A DNA stretch of 6,728 bases from Actinomycetes bacterium. Its GTDB lineage: Bacteria; Actinomycetota; Acidimicrobiia; Acidimicrobiales; Palsa-688. Positions 1 to 5,783 of this stretch are shown in pieces. Within the stretch, counting starts at the first letter, position 1; each line of letters opens with the position of its first letter. The notes below the pieces were generated by a model that saw nothing but the letters and a program-made list of their open reading frames with translations, had not been told where the DNA came from and searched no databases. The DNA lies in assembly GCA_021798075.1 (NCBI GenBank), contig JAJZYO010000111.1, forward strand, positions 1-6,728, given 5' to 3'. The position numbers were made by a program, and so were the translations under genes.

Positions 1-2
1 GG

Positions 3-218
3 ATCTTCTACGTCGTCTACCGGCTCGTCGAAGACTACCTACTAAACCCGCGGGTCATGAAACATACGGTAAAGGTGAGCCCTGGCCTCACCATCATCGC
101 CACCCTGATCGGCGGTACGTTGCTCGGCCTCATCGGAGCCCTGGTCGCTATACCAGCGGCTGCCACCGTCGAGCTGTTGCTCCAAGAGGTAGCCTTCCCC
201 CGCCAAAACCAACGGTGA
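3..218 (+). CDS. AI-2E family transporter (PerM/YhhT type), C-terminal fragment
   Basis: This is the 3' end of a gene that begins before the window; 71 codons remain, ending in TGA at 216-218. The visible protein opens with IFYVVYRLVEDYLLNPRVM, which fits the conserved late segment of the AI-2E/PerM permease family (aromatic helix, an acidic pair, then N-P before the next region). It continues with a hydrophobic membrane helix rich in Gly/Ala/Leu/Ile (about residues 27-52) containing the GG-x-L-x-G-L-x-G-A pattern typical of the final transmembrane span, then a short soluble tail with RQNQR at the end. Family members are polytopic inner-membrane proteins of about 350 residues. The name comes from a proposed autoinducer-2 export role, but many members have other or unknown substrates, including Na+/H+ exchange in some, so no substrate can be given. 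The frame shows normal GC-rich codon use and no break. No recognisable terminator follows the stop. Confidence 0.8.
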   Translation: MFYVVYRLVEDYLLNPRVMKHTVKVSPGLTIIATLIGGTLLGLIGALVAIPAAATVELLLQEVAFPRQNQR

Positions 219-767
219 GGGCACGCCCGACCCCCGGCCGCCAAGGTCCCGCTTTATCGACGGTATTTCCACAGGCTGTGAACTACGACCTCTTCTTGCC
301 TCCCGACGACTGGCTCCGCTCGGCCTCTTCTTCATCGTAGTAGACCCATTCCGTTGCGAATTCATCGTCAGCTCCACGAAGCGGCCGAGGGGGAACAGGG
401 CTTGTCTCGCAAGGCGCGCCCGGTCGGCTCGAAGCCTTCCGAACCACTTCGTCCTCCCCTGAACTCACAATTGCAACCTTCGTTCCTTTGGCCTCGGGCC
501 TTCACCGGCCTGGCTCTGCCTTGGCCCTGATACCCTCATCTGACACCCGTGAAACGACATCGCTCAGCGGGGTCGCCTTGTGGGTATACAACGTCCTTAG
601 CCCTAAAGCTGCTGACCCGGCCCCTTGGCCCAGACGACGAGCGCCTCTAGGTTGCCAACTTGACCACCCAGACCTACCGGCGCTGTTGTCATGGAGGAAA
701 GTCTGTACCGATCGGCCGAGCGCACTGGTAGAGTCGATTGCGAGCCGAGGGAGCCAGTTATCTCGAA
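219..767. other. Gene-poor spacer between the permease and the MEDS-ATPase regulator
   Basis: About 550 bases lie between the permease stop and the chosen start of the next gene. Reading frames here are short and have no recognisable protein motif or consistent codon bias. The only ORF I would keep as a possibility is a 61-codon one on the minus strand (283-468), listed separately. No tRNA, clear terminator hairpin with T-tract, or convincing -35/-10 pair could be found by eye. The promoter of the gene at 768 is presumably in the last 100-200 bases, but I cannot place it. Confidence 0.5.
283..468 (-). CDS. Possible small acidic/charged protein of unknown function (doubtful)
   Basis: This is a 61-residue ORF starting at GTG (468-466) and ending TAG. 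Two points favour it. A purine-rich GAAGG lies about 8 nt upstream of the GTG and could serve as a ribosome binding site. The second half of the product (DDEFATEWVYYDEEEAERSQ, then SSGGKKRS) has the look of a soluble acidic tail with aromatic residues rather than the arginine-heavy character of shadow ORFs in GC-rich DNA. Against it, the third-position GC bias is modest, no family is recognised, and the N-terminal half is proline/arginine rich. It is convergent with the permease, leaving 64 nt between the two stops. It may be real or a chance ORF, and no function is proposed. Confidence 0.25.
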   Translation of the reverse strand: MSSGEDEVVRKASSRPGAPCETSPVPPRPLRGADDEFATEWVYYDEEEAERSQSSGGKKRS

Positions 768-1709
768 ATGGTCGGGCTTCGGGACCACGTCGTCGATTTC
801 TACGAACAAGAGGCTGAGCTTGCCGAGCGCGTCGCGGAGTACCTCGCCGACGGCTTGAGACGTGGGGAGGCTGCCATCGTCATCGCGACTCGCGAGCACC
901 GTGCTCTCTTCGCTCGGTCCCTTGGCACCCGCGGCATAGACGTCGCCTGGTGCCGCTCTAATGGACTGCTAAGCGAAAGAGGTGCCGAAGCACTCCTTGG
1001 CAGCTTCTTCATCGATGGGACGCTTCACCCTTGGCGCTTCGACGCCACGGTTGGCCAGCTCGTCCGCTCGGCCAGGCGCCCCGCCGGCACAAGGGTGGTA
1101 GGCGAGATGGTGGACCTTCTCTGGGCGAAGGGTGACGCCCCGGGCGCCTTCTTGCTCGAGTCGATCTGGGACGAGCTCGTGGAGAGCTACAACGTCATGC
1201 TCTACTGCTGCAACCGGGCCAGTAGTATGGAGGGAGACGCTCGCGCGTTCGAGCGTACCGGCGACCTCCACAGCCGGGTCGTGTCAGCACCGGCAGCTAT
1301 CGGCTGGGTGGGCTTTCGAGGTACCGAGAGCTTCCCCCCGGGTCCCACCTCGCCACGAGCCGTACGGCTCTTCACGGCCGACCTCTTGAAGCGCTGGGGC
1401 CTCGGGTCCCAAATCGACGTGGTAAGCATTATTGTCTCTGAGCTCACCACCAACGCTGTAGTCCACGCGGGAACACCCTTCCAGGTCGTCCTGTCGAGGC
1501 GGAAAAATGGGCTTCGCATCGCCGTGCACGACTCAAGCGGTGCCCTGCCGGTCCTGGCCCAACCAGAGGCCACCGCGACGAGCGGTCGAGGCATGGGGAT
1601 AGTGGCTGCGCTGTCCAGCGACTGGGGCATCGACCAAGGTCCGGCTGGCAAGACCGTCTGGGCCGACCTCGCAGTCCAACAGCACCTTCCGGCTCAAGAC
1701 CCCTATTAG
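768..1709 (+). CDS. MEDS domain / HATPase_c_2 anti-sigma-type regulatory protein (RsbA-like architecture)
   Basis: This is a 313-residue, two-domain soluble regulator. The N-terminal part (about residues 3-165) matches the MEDS domain: DHVVDFYEQ at the start, then amphipathic helices with GLRRGEAAIVIATREHRALF. MEDS domains are thought to sense small molecules and occur in DcmR-like regulators and in RsbA-type anti-sigma proteins. The C-terminal part (about 200-305) is a GHKL ATPase of the RsbW/SpoIIAB type. Its N-box is SELTTNAVVHAG (E225, N229, H233), the Asp box is HDSSG with D255, a glycine-rich GRGMG lies at 273-277, and GKTVWADL starts at 294. No histidine phospho-acceptor domain or membrane helix is seen, so serine/threonine kinase or anti-sigma activity in the cytoplasm is the likely role, by family analogy. 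The start is uncertain: ATG 768 places MEDS right at the N-terminus, with GAGGGAG at 747-753 somewhat far upstream. A TTG at 738 would add 10 residues; an in-frame stop at 729-731 limits the ORF. No sigma factor or STAS anti-anti-sigma gene is adjacent in this window. Confidence 0.9.
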   Translation: MVGLRDHVVDFYEQEAELAERVAEYLADGLRRGEAAIVIATREHRALFARSLGTRGIDVAWCRSNGLLSERGAEALLGSFFIDGTLHPWRFDATVGQLVRSARRPAGTRVVGEMVDLLWAKGDAPGAFLLESIWDELVESYNVMLYCCNRASSMEGDARAFERTGDLHSRVVSAPAAIGWVGFRGTESFPPGPTSPRAVRLFTADLLKRWGLGSQIDVVSIIVSELTTNAVVHAGTPFQVVLSRRKNGLRIAVHDSSGALPVLAQPEATATSGRGMGIVAALSSDWGIDQGPAGKTVWADLAVQQHLPAQDPY

Positions 1710-1774
1710 CAAAGGGACCAGACCCGTCCTGCTGGCACTATTGGCAAACTTACTCCATGGAGCTCCTAACAGAT

Positions 1775-1778
1775 GAGG
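1775..1778 (+). promoter_or_regulatory. Ribosome binding site that decides the start of the hypothetical gene
   Basis: GAGG lies 8 nt before the ATG at 1787. The earlier in-frame ATG at 1757 has no Shine-Dalgarno-like sequence in front of it, so 1787 is preferred. Confidence 0.5.
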
Positions 1779-1786
1779 CCTTGATA

Positions 1787-2155
1787 ATGGCCGGCGGATG
1801 GCACCCCCGCTATGCGAGGGTACTGCTCATCCAGTACATCGACGCCGAGGCCCTTGCCCTCGTCGACGGTAATGGTAACGGTGCTGAGGTCGAGTGCGAG
1901 CAATGGTCGTGGACAAGCGAAGGATGGGTTGAACGCTCCAGCAACGGAATCGGGCCCTTGGATGGTCGAGCGCCGTGGACTTGGGGCGAGCTCGCCGACA
2001 TTGGCTTTGTCGTGGGGTGCGCTGAGCCGGGCACGACGGTCATGGTGAAATGGGGCACCGAGACCCAAGAGGCGATTGCCAACGACAACGGGGTCTGGGT
2101 CGGGCTGTTCGACGAGCGCCCCGCCACTTCTTCACGACCGACGCTGGTTTTTTGA
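1787..2155 (+). CDS. Hypothetical tryptophan-rich protein
   Basis: I do not recognise a family. The product is 122 residues from ATG 1787 (132 if the ATG at 1757 is used). It is acidic and unusually rich in tryptophan, with about eight: in GGWHPRY, ECEQWSWTSEGW, APWTWGEL, VKWG and NGVWVG. It begins with an amphipathic stretch (RYARVLLIQYIDAEALALVDGNGNG), then alternating short strands and turns that suggest a small beta-rich soluble domain. The closing motif, in which a charged strand leads to NDNGVWVGLFDERP, resembles the ends of small actinobacterial orphan proteins that carry a G-V-W strand. There is no signal peptide or membrane segment. The gene follows the MEDS-ATPase gene on the same strand after 77 nt without an obvious terminator, so cotranscription is possible; a functional link is inference only. 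The coding quality (GC-rich third positions, no arginine-rich shadow signature) supports a real gene. Confidence 0.7.
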   Translation: MAGGWHPRYARVLLIQYIDAEALALVDGNGNGAEVECEQWSWTSEGWVERSSNGIGPLDGRAPWTWGELADIGFVVGCAEPGTTVMVKWGTETQEAIANDNGVWVGLFDERPATSSRPTLVF

Positions 2156-2183
2156 CGCTGAGAAGCTATGACTTGGTTCAACC

Positions 2184-2978
2184 CTACCTGGGAGGTACCT
2201 CCCGGGCTTTCAGCCGGAGCGACGTCCAGCTCCCGTCAGAAGACCAACCGCCATCGACCGGCAGCGCCACCCCATTTATGTAGCCACTACGAGAGGAGTC
2301 GCACAGGAACGCAACGGCCTGGGCCACGTCATGGGGGGTGGCGAACCGGGCCATCGGCACTTGGCCCGTTATGTCGCTGTCGGTGTACGCCCCGCTTCCC
2401 TGGTCTTCTAAGTCCATCTCCGTCTTGATCCAGCCCGGACAGACGGCGTTTACTCGCACACCGCGCCCACCCCACTCGGCCGCCAAGGTATAGGTAAGGC
2501 CCACCAGGCCATGCTTGGACGCGTTGTACGCGACCCGGTGCGAGATCCCTCTCAGGCCGGCCACCGAAGCTACGTTGACGATCGCACCGCTGCCCACCGC
2601 CAGCATGGCCCGGCCAAACTCGCGGCATAGGAAAAACGGTGCAGTCAGGTTTACCTCGAGCACCCGTCGCCAGGCGTCAGCCGAGGTCTCTTCCGCCGGC
2701 ACGAGTAGCGATATGCCCGCATTGTTGACCAGTGCATCGACGCGTCCAAAGTGTGAAATTACGTCGTGCGCCAACGCGACCACTTCCTGCTCCACAGAAA
2801 CGTCCGCGACCCGCACGAGGATGCTGCCAGGGCCGGCTAGTGCACCCGCCACCCCGTCGAGGTCAACCAGGTCCACCAGCGCGAGGTCGTAGCCTTCGCC
2901 TGCCAGCGTAGTGGCGACGACCCGGCCGAGGCCTCGCGCCGCCCCGGTGACCACGGCCACCCGCTTGGTCGCTGCCAT
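2184..2978 (-). CDS. Classical short-chain dehydrogenase/reductase (SDR family oxidoreductase)
   Basis: This is a complete 264-residue NAD(P)-dependent oxidoreductase with a Rossmann fold. The cofactor loop TGAARGLG is at residues 11-18. D36 at the end of the second strand suggests NAD(H) preference. An acidic D59 follows in ADVS, and NNAG is at 85-88. The catalytic tetrad is complete: N110, S138 (in NVASVAG), Y151 and K155 (YNASK). PGWIKTEM starts at 181, and the family's C-terminal DGGW is present, followed by a short unusual tail rich in Ser, Trp and basic residues. Length and motifs match 3-oxoacyl-ACP reductase/alcohol dehydrogenase-like classical SDRs, but the substrate cannot be read from sequence. 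ATG 2978 is chosen because it puts the nucleotide loop at the usual distance from the N-terminus. A GTG at 3038 with GAGG 9 nt upstream is a rival start that would add 20 arginine-rich residues. The gene is convergent with the upstream hypothetical and divergent from the FAD oxidoreductase, with which it shares the spacer holding a PHO-box-like repeat. Confidence 0.93.
   Translation of the reverse strand: MAATKRVAVVTGAARGLGRVVATTLAGEGYDLALVDLVDLDGVAGALAGPGSILVRVADVSVEQEVVALAHDVISHFGRVDALVNNAGISLLVPAEETSADAWRRVLEVNLTAPFFLCREFGRAMLAVGSGAIVNVASVAGLRGISHRVAYNASKHGLVGLTYTLAAEWGGRGVRVNAVCPGWIKTEMDLEDQGSGAYTDSDITGQVPMARFATPHDVAQAVAFLCDSSRSGYINGVALPVDGGWSSDGSWTSLRLKAREVPPR
2187..2206. terminator. Palindrome at the convergent gene ends, candidate bidirectional terminator
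   Basis: The core GGGAGGTACCTCCC (2190-2203) is a perfect 14-bp palindrome. It extends outward with a T/G pair and two more C/G pairs to 2187-2206, so an RNA copy can form an 8-bp stem around a GUAC loop. It lies 31 nt after the stop of the rightward hypothetical gene and inside the last codons of the leftward dehydrogenase. Only a weak pyrimidine run (CTTTC) follows on the plus strand, so classical intrinsic termination is uncertain. Confidence 0.35.
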
Positions 2979-3150
2979 CACTGCAGTATGGCTCGGAAGT
3001 CGCCGGCAACGTCTAGCCGCCCTGCTTGAGAGCACCACCGACGAGCACCTCAGCGAGCCCGCCTAGGCGCAGCCCGACCGCGTCAAGCCGGCACAAGAGC
3101 TCACGGAGCCTTAGGGTCTTCGTTGTCGTCAAGCGAGCGCTCAGTAGTTC

Positions 3151-3172
3151 GTTCACCTTTCGTTCACATTAG
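3151..3172 (+). promoter_or_regulatory. PHO-box-like direct repeat (candidate PhoP operator)
   Basis: Two consecutive 11-nt units start with GTTCAC, at 3151 (GTTCACCTTTC) and 3162 (GTTCACATTAG). The TTC before each unit also repeats, so TTCGTTCAC recurs with an exact 11-nt period. Streptomyces PhoP binds tandem 11-nt units with a GTTCACC-like core, and two units form the minimal box. The site is 173 nt upstream of the SDR start and 285 nt upstream of the FAD oxidoreductase start. Which gene, if either, it controls cannot be decided from sequence. Another response regulator that binds direct repeats is possible. Confidence 0.45.
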
Positions 3173-3269
3173 TGACACCGCCCGCACTCGGCACGCTCTG
3201 GCCCGCCGGAGGCCACCCGGCGCACGAGTCACGACGCTTGGGCACTTAGCGGCGACCGTGCCATCAATC

Positions 3270-3303
3270 GCCGGCGGGTTACCGCTCGACGAGCCCCGCC
3301 GGC
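3270..3303 (+). repeat. Long bulged inverted repeat (RNA hairpin) in the oxidoreductase leader
   Basis: A perfect 9-bp GC-only stem pairs GCCGGCGGG (3270-3278) with CCCGCCGGC (3295-3303). Inside it, GCTC (3284-3287) pairs with GAGC (3291-3294) around a GAC loop, leaving a one-sided 5-nt bulge (TTACC). The combined 13-bp stem would be very stable in RNA. No T-tract follows in either direction, so it does not look like a standard terminator. It sits 153 nt before the ATG of the FAD oxidoreductase. Confidence 0.5.
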
Positions 3304-3456
3304 ACGAGCGGCCCCTAACGTTGGCGCCATAGCTACTGACAGGTCCAGCGGGGCCGATGGCGCAACATGTCTACGAAGCGGCAGCACGCAGTGCCGGTCA
3401 GCCACTCGCCGGGGGCGTTCCACCGCTCCCGTGGGCCCGGCCCGGACCGCTAGCCC

Positions 3457-4935
3457 ATGAACGCGCCAGATGCCGTGGTCGTCGGCGCCGGCCCTAACGG
3501 TCTCGCCGCCGCAGTCGTGCTCGCCTCCGCCGGCCTGTCCGTGAAGGTGTACGAGGCGGCGCCGGCGGCAGGGGGCGGGTGCCGCACAGCCGAGCTCACC
3601 TTGCCAGGCTACCGTCACGACGTCTGTTCGGCGGTTCACCCCTTGGCCGTGGCTTCTCCGTTTTTTCGCTGGTTCGACCTGGAGGCGAGAGGCGTACGGC
3701 TCTTGCAGCCAACCGTTGCCTATGCCCACCCCCTGGACGGCGGTCGAGCCGGGGCCGTCACCCGCTCGATCGCCGAGACGGCCGCCGCGCTCGGCCGGGA
3801 CGGGCCGGCGTACGAGCGGACCTTCGGGCCTCTCGTACAACAAGCCGACGCCATCGTAGGCGCGGCGCTGTCGCCCGTGCGCGAGATGCCCGCCAAGCCG
3901 TTGCCCGCGGCGCGTTTCGCTACCCTCGGGGTGCGGTCCGCATCGTCGCTCGCCTCCAGGTTCCAAACTCACGAAGGTGCTGGCATTTTCGCCGGCGTGG
4001 CCGCCCATTCCATGCGGCGGCTCGACCGGTCGGGCACTGCCGGGTTCGGTTTGTTGCTCGGGTTACTGGCGCATTCGGTTGGGTGGCCCGTGGTCGAAGG
4101 GGGCAGCGAAGCCATCGCCGGCGCGCTCGTCCGCGCCGTCGAGGCCGGGGGCGGTTCGGTTGAGACCTCTCACCCAATAAGGGATCTCTCCGAGCTGCCA
4201 GACGCCCGAGCCGTATTGCTGGACGTGTCAGTGCGCCAACTTGCGTCCCTCCTCGCTGGGCGCCTTCCCTCAAACTACCGGCGCGCCCTACAAAAGTTCC
4301 GCTATGGGCCGGGCGTTTGCAAGGTGGACTGGGCCCTTCGTGAAGCGGTACCGTGGCAGGCCGAGATCTGCAAGGAGGCGGGCACGGTGCACCTCGGTGG
4401 AACTTTCCCCGAGATCGCTAGCGCCGAGGCCGAAGTTGTCGCCGGCCGTCACCCGGAGCGCCCCTACGTTCTTTGCGCACAACCAGGTGTCGTCGACCAA
4501 AGCCGGGCCCCCGCCGGTCGCCAAACACTCTGGACATACTGTCACGTTCCCTCCGGGTCGGCGCGCGACATGAGCGAAGCAATTGCCGCCCAGATCGAAC
4601 GCTTCGCCCCAGGGTTCCGGGACCTGGTCGTGGCGCGCTCAGTAATGACGGCCGCCGGTATGGAGTCCTACAACCAGAACTACATAGGTGGGGACATCGG
4701 CGGTGGCATACAAGACCTGCGGCAGACCATTTTCCGACCCGCCATGCGCTGGTCGCCCTACCGCGTGCCGGTCCCGGGCGTGTACTTATGCTCTTCGTCG
4801 AGCCCTCCCGGGGCTGGCGTCCATGGTCGTTGCGGCGAACTGGCTGCATTATTGGCCTTGAGAGACCGTTTCGGCGTGCGGGAAAGGCCGTCTTCACCGA
4901 TCGGGCTGGCGGCTGCCCCAGACCCTATGGCCTGA
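3457..4935 (+). CDS. FAD-dependent oxidoreductase, phytoene desaturase/PYROXD2-like
   Basis: This is a complete 492-residue flavoprotein of the NAD(P)/FAD-dependent (carotenoid desaturase-like) superfamily. The N-terminal dinucleotide fold shows GAGPNG at residues 10-15 with E33 positioned to bind the FAD ribose, then GGGCRT at 39-44 and the family region GYRHDVCSAVHPLAVASPFFR. A middle substrate domain follows with VEGGSEAIAGALVRAVEAGGG. The C-terminal FAD-closing motif is VYLCSSSSPPGAGVHGRCGELAA; relatives usually have Met where this protein has Arg in GVHGR. Substrates of bacterial members of this branch are mostly unknown; CrtI/CrtN homologues act on carotenoids, but no carotenoid genes lie nearby, so a carotenoid role is not claimed. 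The start is well fixed: an in-frame TAG lies at 3451-3453, directly before CCC-ATG. No Shine-Dalgarno sequence is visible, so translation may be initiated weakly or in an SD-independent way. The codon pattern is strongly GC-biased and unbroken. The gene is divergent from the SDR. Confidence 0.92.
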   Translation: MNAPDAVVVGAGPNGLAAAVVLASAGLSVKVYEAAPAAGGGCRTAELTLPGYRHDVCSAVHPLAVASPFFRWFDLEARGVRLLQPTVAYAHPLDGGRAGAVTRSIAETAAALGRDGPAYERTFGPLVQQADAIVGAALSPVREMPAKPLPAARFATLGVRSASSLASRFQTHEGAGIFAGVAAHSMRRLDRSGTAGFGLLLGLLAHSVGWPVVEGGSEAIAGALVRAVEAGGGSVETSHPIRDLSELPDARAVLLDVSVRQLASLLAGRLPSNYRRALQKFRYGPGVCKVDWALREAVPWQAEICKEAGTVHLGGTFPEIASAEAEVVAGRHPERPYVLCAQPGVVDQSRAPAGRQTLWTYCHVPSGSARDMSEAIAAQIERFAPGFRDLVVARSVMTAAGMESYNQNYIGGDIGGGIQDLRQTIFRPAMRWSPYRVPVPGVYLCSSSSPPGAGVHGRCGELAALLALRDRFGVRERPSSPIGLAAAPDPMA

Positions 4936-5017
4936 GGGCTGGGATCGCGCCGCTCCGAGGCAACCACAAACTCCCCGCCCTTGCGCGGCTCACTGGACTT
5001 CCACTGCGCGATCGCTT

Positions 5018-5137
5018 CTACCAGCCGACGGCACCATCGATCATCTCCCTGATCAGGTCTGCGTGGCCATTGTGGCGGGCGTACTCCTCGACCATATGGG
5101 TGTAGACCCACCGCAGCGAGACTTCCTCGCCCCTACG
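5018..5137 (-). pseudogene. DinB family (DUF664) protein, C-terminal remnant
   Basis: The last 39 residues of a DinB/DUF664 protein remain: [19 protein letters not shown] continuing with [11 protein letters not shown] and ending at TAG 5020-5018. This is the most conserved block of that family; the RHNGH histidines belong to the final helix of the four-helix bundle and contribute to its metal site. Intact members have about 160-180 residues, so the N-terminal three quarters are missing. Upstream of about 5137 the same frame stays open but turns into arginine/proline-rich shadow sequence with no DinB similarity, and no start codon or ribosome binding site is placed to express the fragment. DUF664 proteins are putative metal-dependent thiol transferase-like enzymes of mostly unknown role. 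The break lies close to the broken end of the toxin remnant, which suggests one deletion event joined the two. Confidence 0.8.
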
Positions 5138-5187
5138 AAGTACCCTTGGCGCTGCCCTTGGCTGGCGCCCCGCCAGGGCGCGCACCG

Positions 5188-5307
5188 TCAAACCCGACGT
5201 ATGGGGCGTCGCACCCCTAGGACCTGGAGCAGGTGGTGCAGGTCTTCCCAGGTGTCGCGGTCGTCGCGGTCGAGCCCGATGAGCGCCCCCGCGTCGTAGA
5301 CCCTCAC
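5188..5307 (-). pseudogene. Truncated PIN-domain (VapC-like) toxin remnant
   Basis: This is a 39-codon ORF starting with GTG at 5307-5305, whose first three bases plus the next A form GTGA with the antitoxin stop TGA (5306-5304). This overlap is typical of translationally coupled antitoxin-toxin pairs. The product begins [20 protein letters not shown], the characteristic first strand of a PIN ribonuclease with the first catalytic aspartate at D5 and a helix that starts with an acidic/basic run. Around residue 31 (LHHLLQVLG) the sequence stops looking like a PIN protein and ends at TGA 5190-5188. PIN toxins have about 125-140 residues and need three further acidic residues, all absent here, so the toxin cannot be active. 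It is a decayed or deleted gene. Confidence 0.75.
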
Positions 5308-5588
5308 GCAGCGGGATGCCGGCGCCGCCTCGCCGACGGCCTCCAGGCGGTATGTTTCCGGGCCGTCGCGATGTCTTCGTCGGTGACCGCTCCCGCCTCG
5401 GCCTCGTACTCGGCAATGGCTTCGCTCAAGTGCTCCCGAGCCAACCGGTCGGCGACGGCTTCGGCCACCCAGGAACTGATGGCACCCCGCTTGGCCCTGG
5501 CCCGCACCTCTTCGACGAGTTCTGCGGGCAAGGTGACGGTCAGCCACTTGCGTTCGGAGCGGCTCGCGGGTCCGCATAGCTCGTGCAC
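5304..5588 (-). CDS. Ribbon-helix-helix antitoxin (VapB/CopG-like), orphaned
   Basis: This is a protein of about 94 residues with an N-terminal ribbon-helix-helix DNA-binding fold: strand [12 protein letters not shown], helix [10 protein letters not shown], and second helix [15 protein letters not shown]. An acidic helical tail follows ([25 protein letters not shown]), of the kind that wraps the toxin in VapB proteins, with an unusual arginine-rich end. The RHH part binds operator DNA as a dimer and represses its own operon; the acidic tail neutralises a PIN-domain toxin. The partner here is truncated (5188-5307), so only DNA binding or cross-neutralisation of another toxin could remain. The start is uncertain. 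GTG 5588 is the nearest start codon before the fold, with a weak GAGG 13 nt upstream; the frame is open up to an ATG at 5708, but that N-terminal stretch has no antitoxin character and spans the candidate operator. Confidence 0.75.
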   Translation of the reverse strand: MHELCGPASRSERKWLTVTLPAELVEEVRARAKRGAISSWVAEAVADRLAREHLSEAIAEYEAEAGAVTDEDIATARKHTAWRPSARRRRHPAA

Positions 5589-5621
5589 CGCAAGGCTCGT
5601 GCCTCGTCCGCCGACCGACCT

Positions 5622-5651
5622 TTGTGGGCCGCCACATAAAGCCACCCACAA
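5622..5651. promoter_or_regulatory. Inverted repeat upstream of the antitoxin, candidate autoregulatory operator
   Basis: TTGTGGG (5622-5628) and CCCACAA (5645-5651) form perfect 7-bp arms separated by 16 nt. An imperfect inner palindrome GTGGgccgCCAC starts in the left arm, and an ACGTACGT palindrome (5651-5658) abuts the right arm. The site lies 34 nt before the chosen antitoxin start, where RHH antitoxins usually bind their own promoter. It also lies in the spacer shared with the divergent secreted-protein gene. Confidence 0.4.
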
Positions 5652-5778
5652 CGTACGTAGCGTGGTAACCGCGTCCGAAGTTGTCCGGGTATGGCAGGTG
5701 GTGGCCATTGTCCGGGCCTGGCTCTCCTATGTTCTCGCCCGAGTGCCCTCGTGGGCATGGTGCCCCGAAAACCGGACG

Positions 5779-5783
5779 AAAGG
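5779..5783 (+). promoter_or_regulatory. Ribosome binding site of the secreted protein gene
   Basis: AAAGG (preceded by G) lies 9 nt before ATG 5793 and supports this start over the in-frame ATG at 5757, which has no comparable site. It also supports it over the internal ATG at 5862, which would remove the positively charged part of the signal peptide. Confidence 0.5.

Larger units (their letters stand above)
2979..3456. other. Divergent intergenic region between SDR and FAD oxidoreductase genes
   Basis: This spacer of almost 480 bases holds no convincing gene. It contains a GAGCGCTC palindrome (3135-3142), immediately followed by the 11-nt direct repeat at 3151-3172, a bulged hairpin at 3270-3303 and an 8-bp palindrome TGGCGCCA at 3322-3329 whose GCGCCAT arm recurs inverted at 3357-3363. 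It must contain the promoters of both flanking genes. Two TTGAC-type elements occur on the minus strand, but neither has a good -10 at the right distance. Confidence 0.6.

Noticed and set aside
42..377. 111-codon minus-strand ORF overlapping the permease end
   Set aside because: Antisense to the well-supported permease frame, with no motif of its own.
603..691. Minus-strand 29-codon ORF starting at an ATG near 691
   Set aside because: Reasonable-looking composition but very short, with no ribosome binding site and no recognisable family.
488..817. 109-codon ORF on the plus strand before and into the MEDS-ATPase gene
   Set aside because: Arginine/proline-rich product with no motif, out of frame with the strongly supported downstream gene and overlapping its start.
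3123..3332. 69-codon plus-strand ORF in the SDR/flavoprotein spacer
   Set aside because: It overlaps the PHO-box-like repeat and the hairpin, has arginine-rich composition and shows no family features.
3324..3363. GCGCCAT/ATGGCGC inverted repeat considered as a tRNA or riboswitch element
   Set aside because: No tRNA arms or anticodon loop can be folded and no riboswitch consensus is recognised; the arms are short with a wide spacing.
4936..5017. Search for a terminator after the flavoprotein gene
   Set aside because: No hairpin with a T-tract could be found; only weak GCGC repeats are present.
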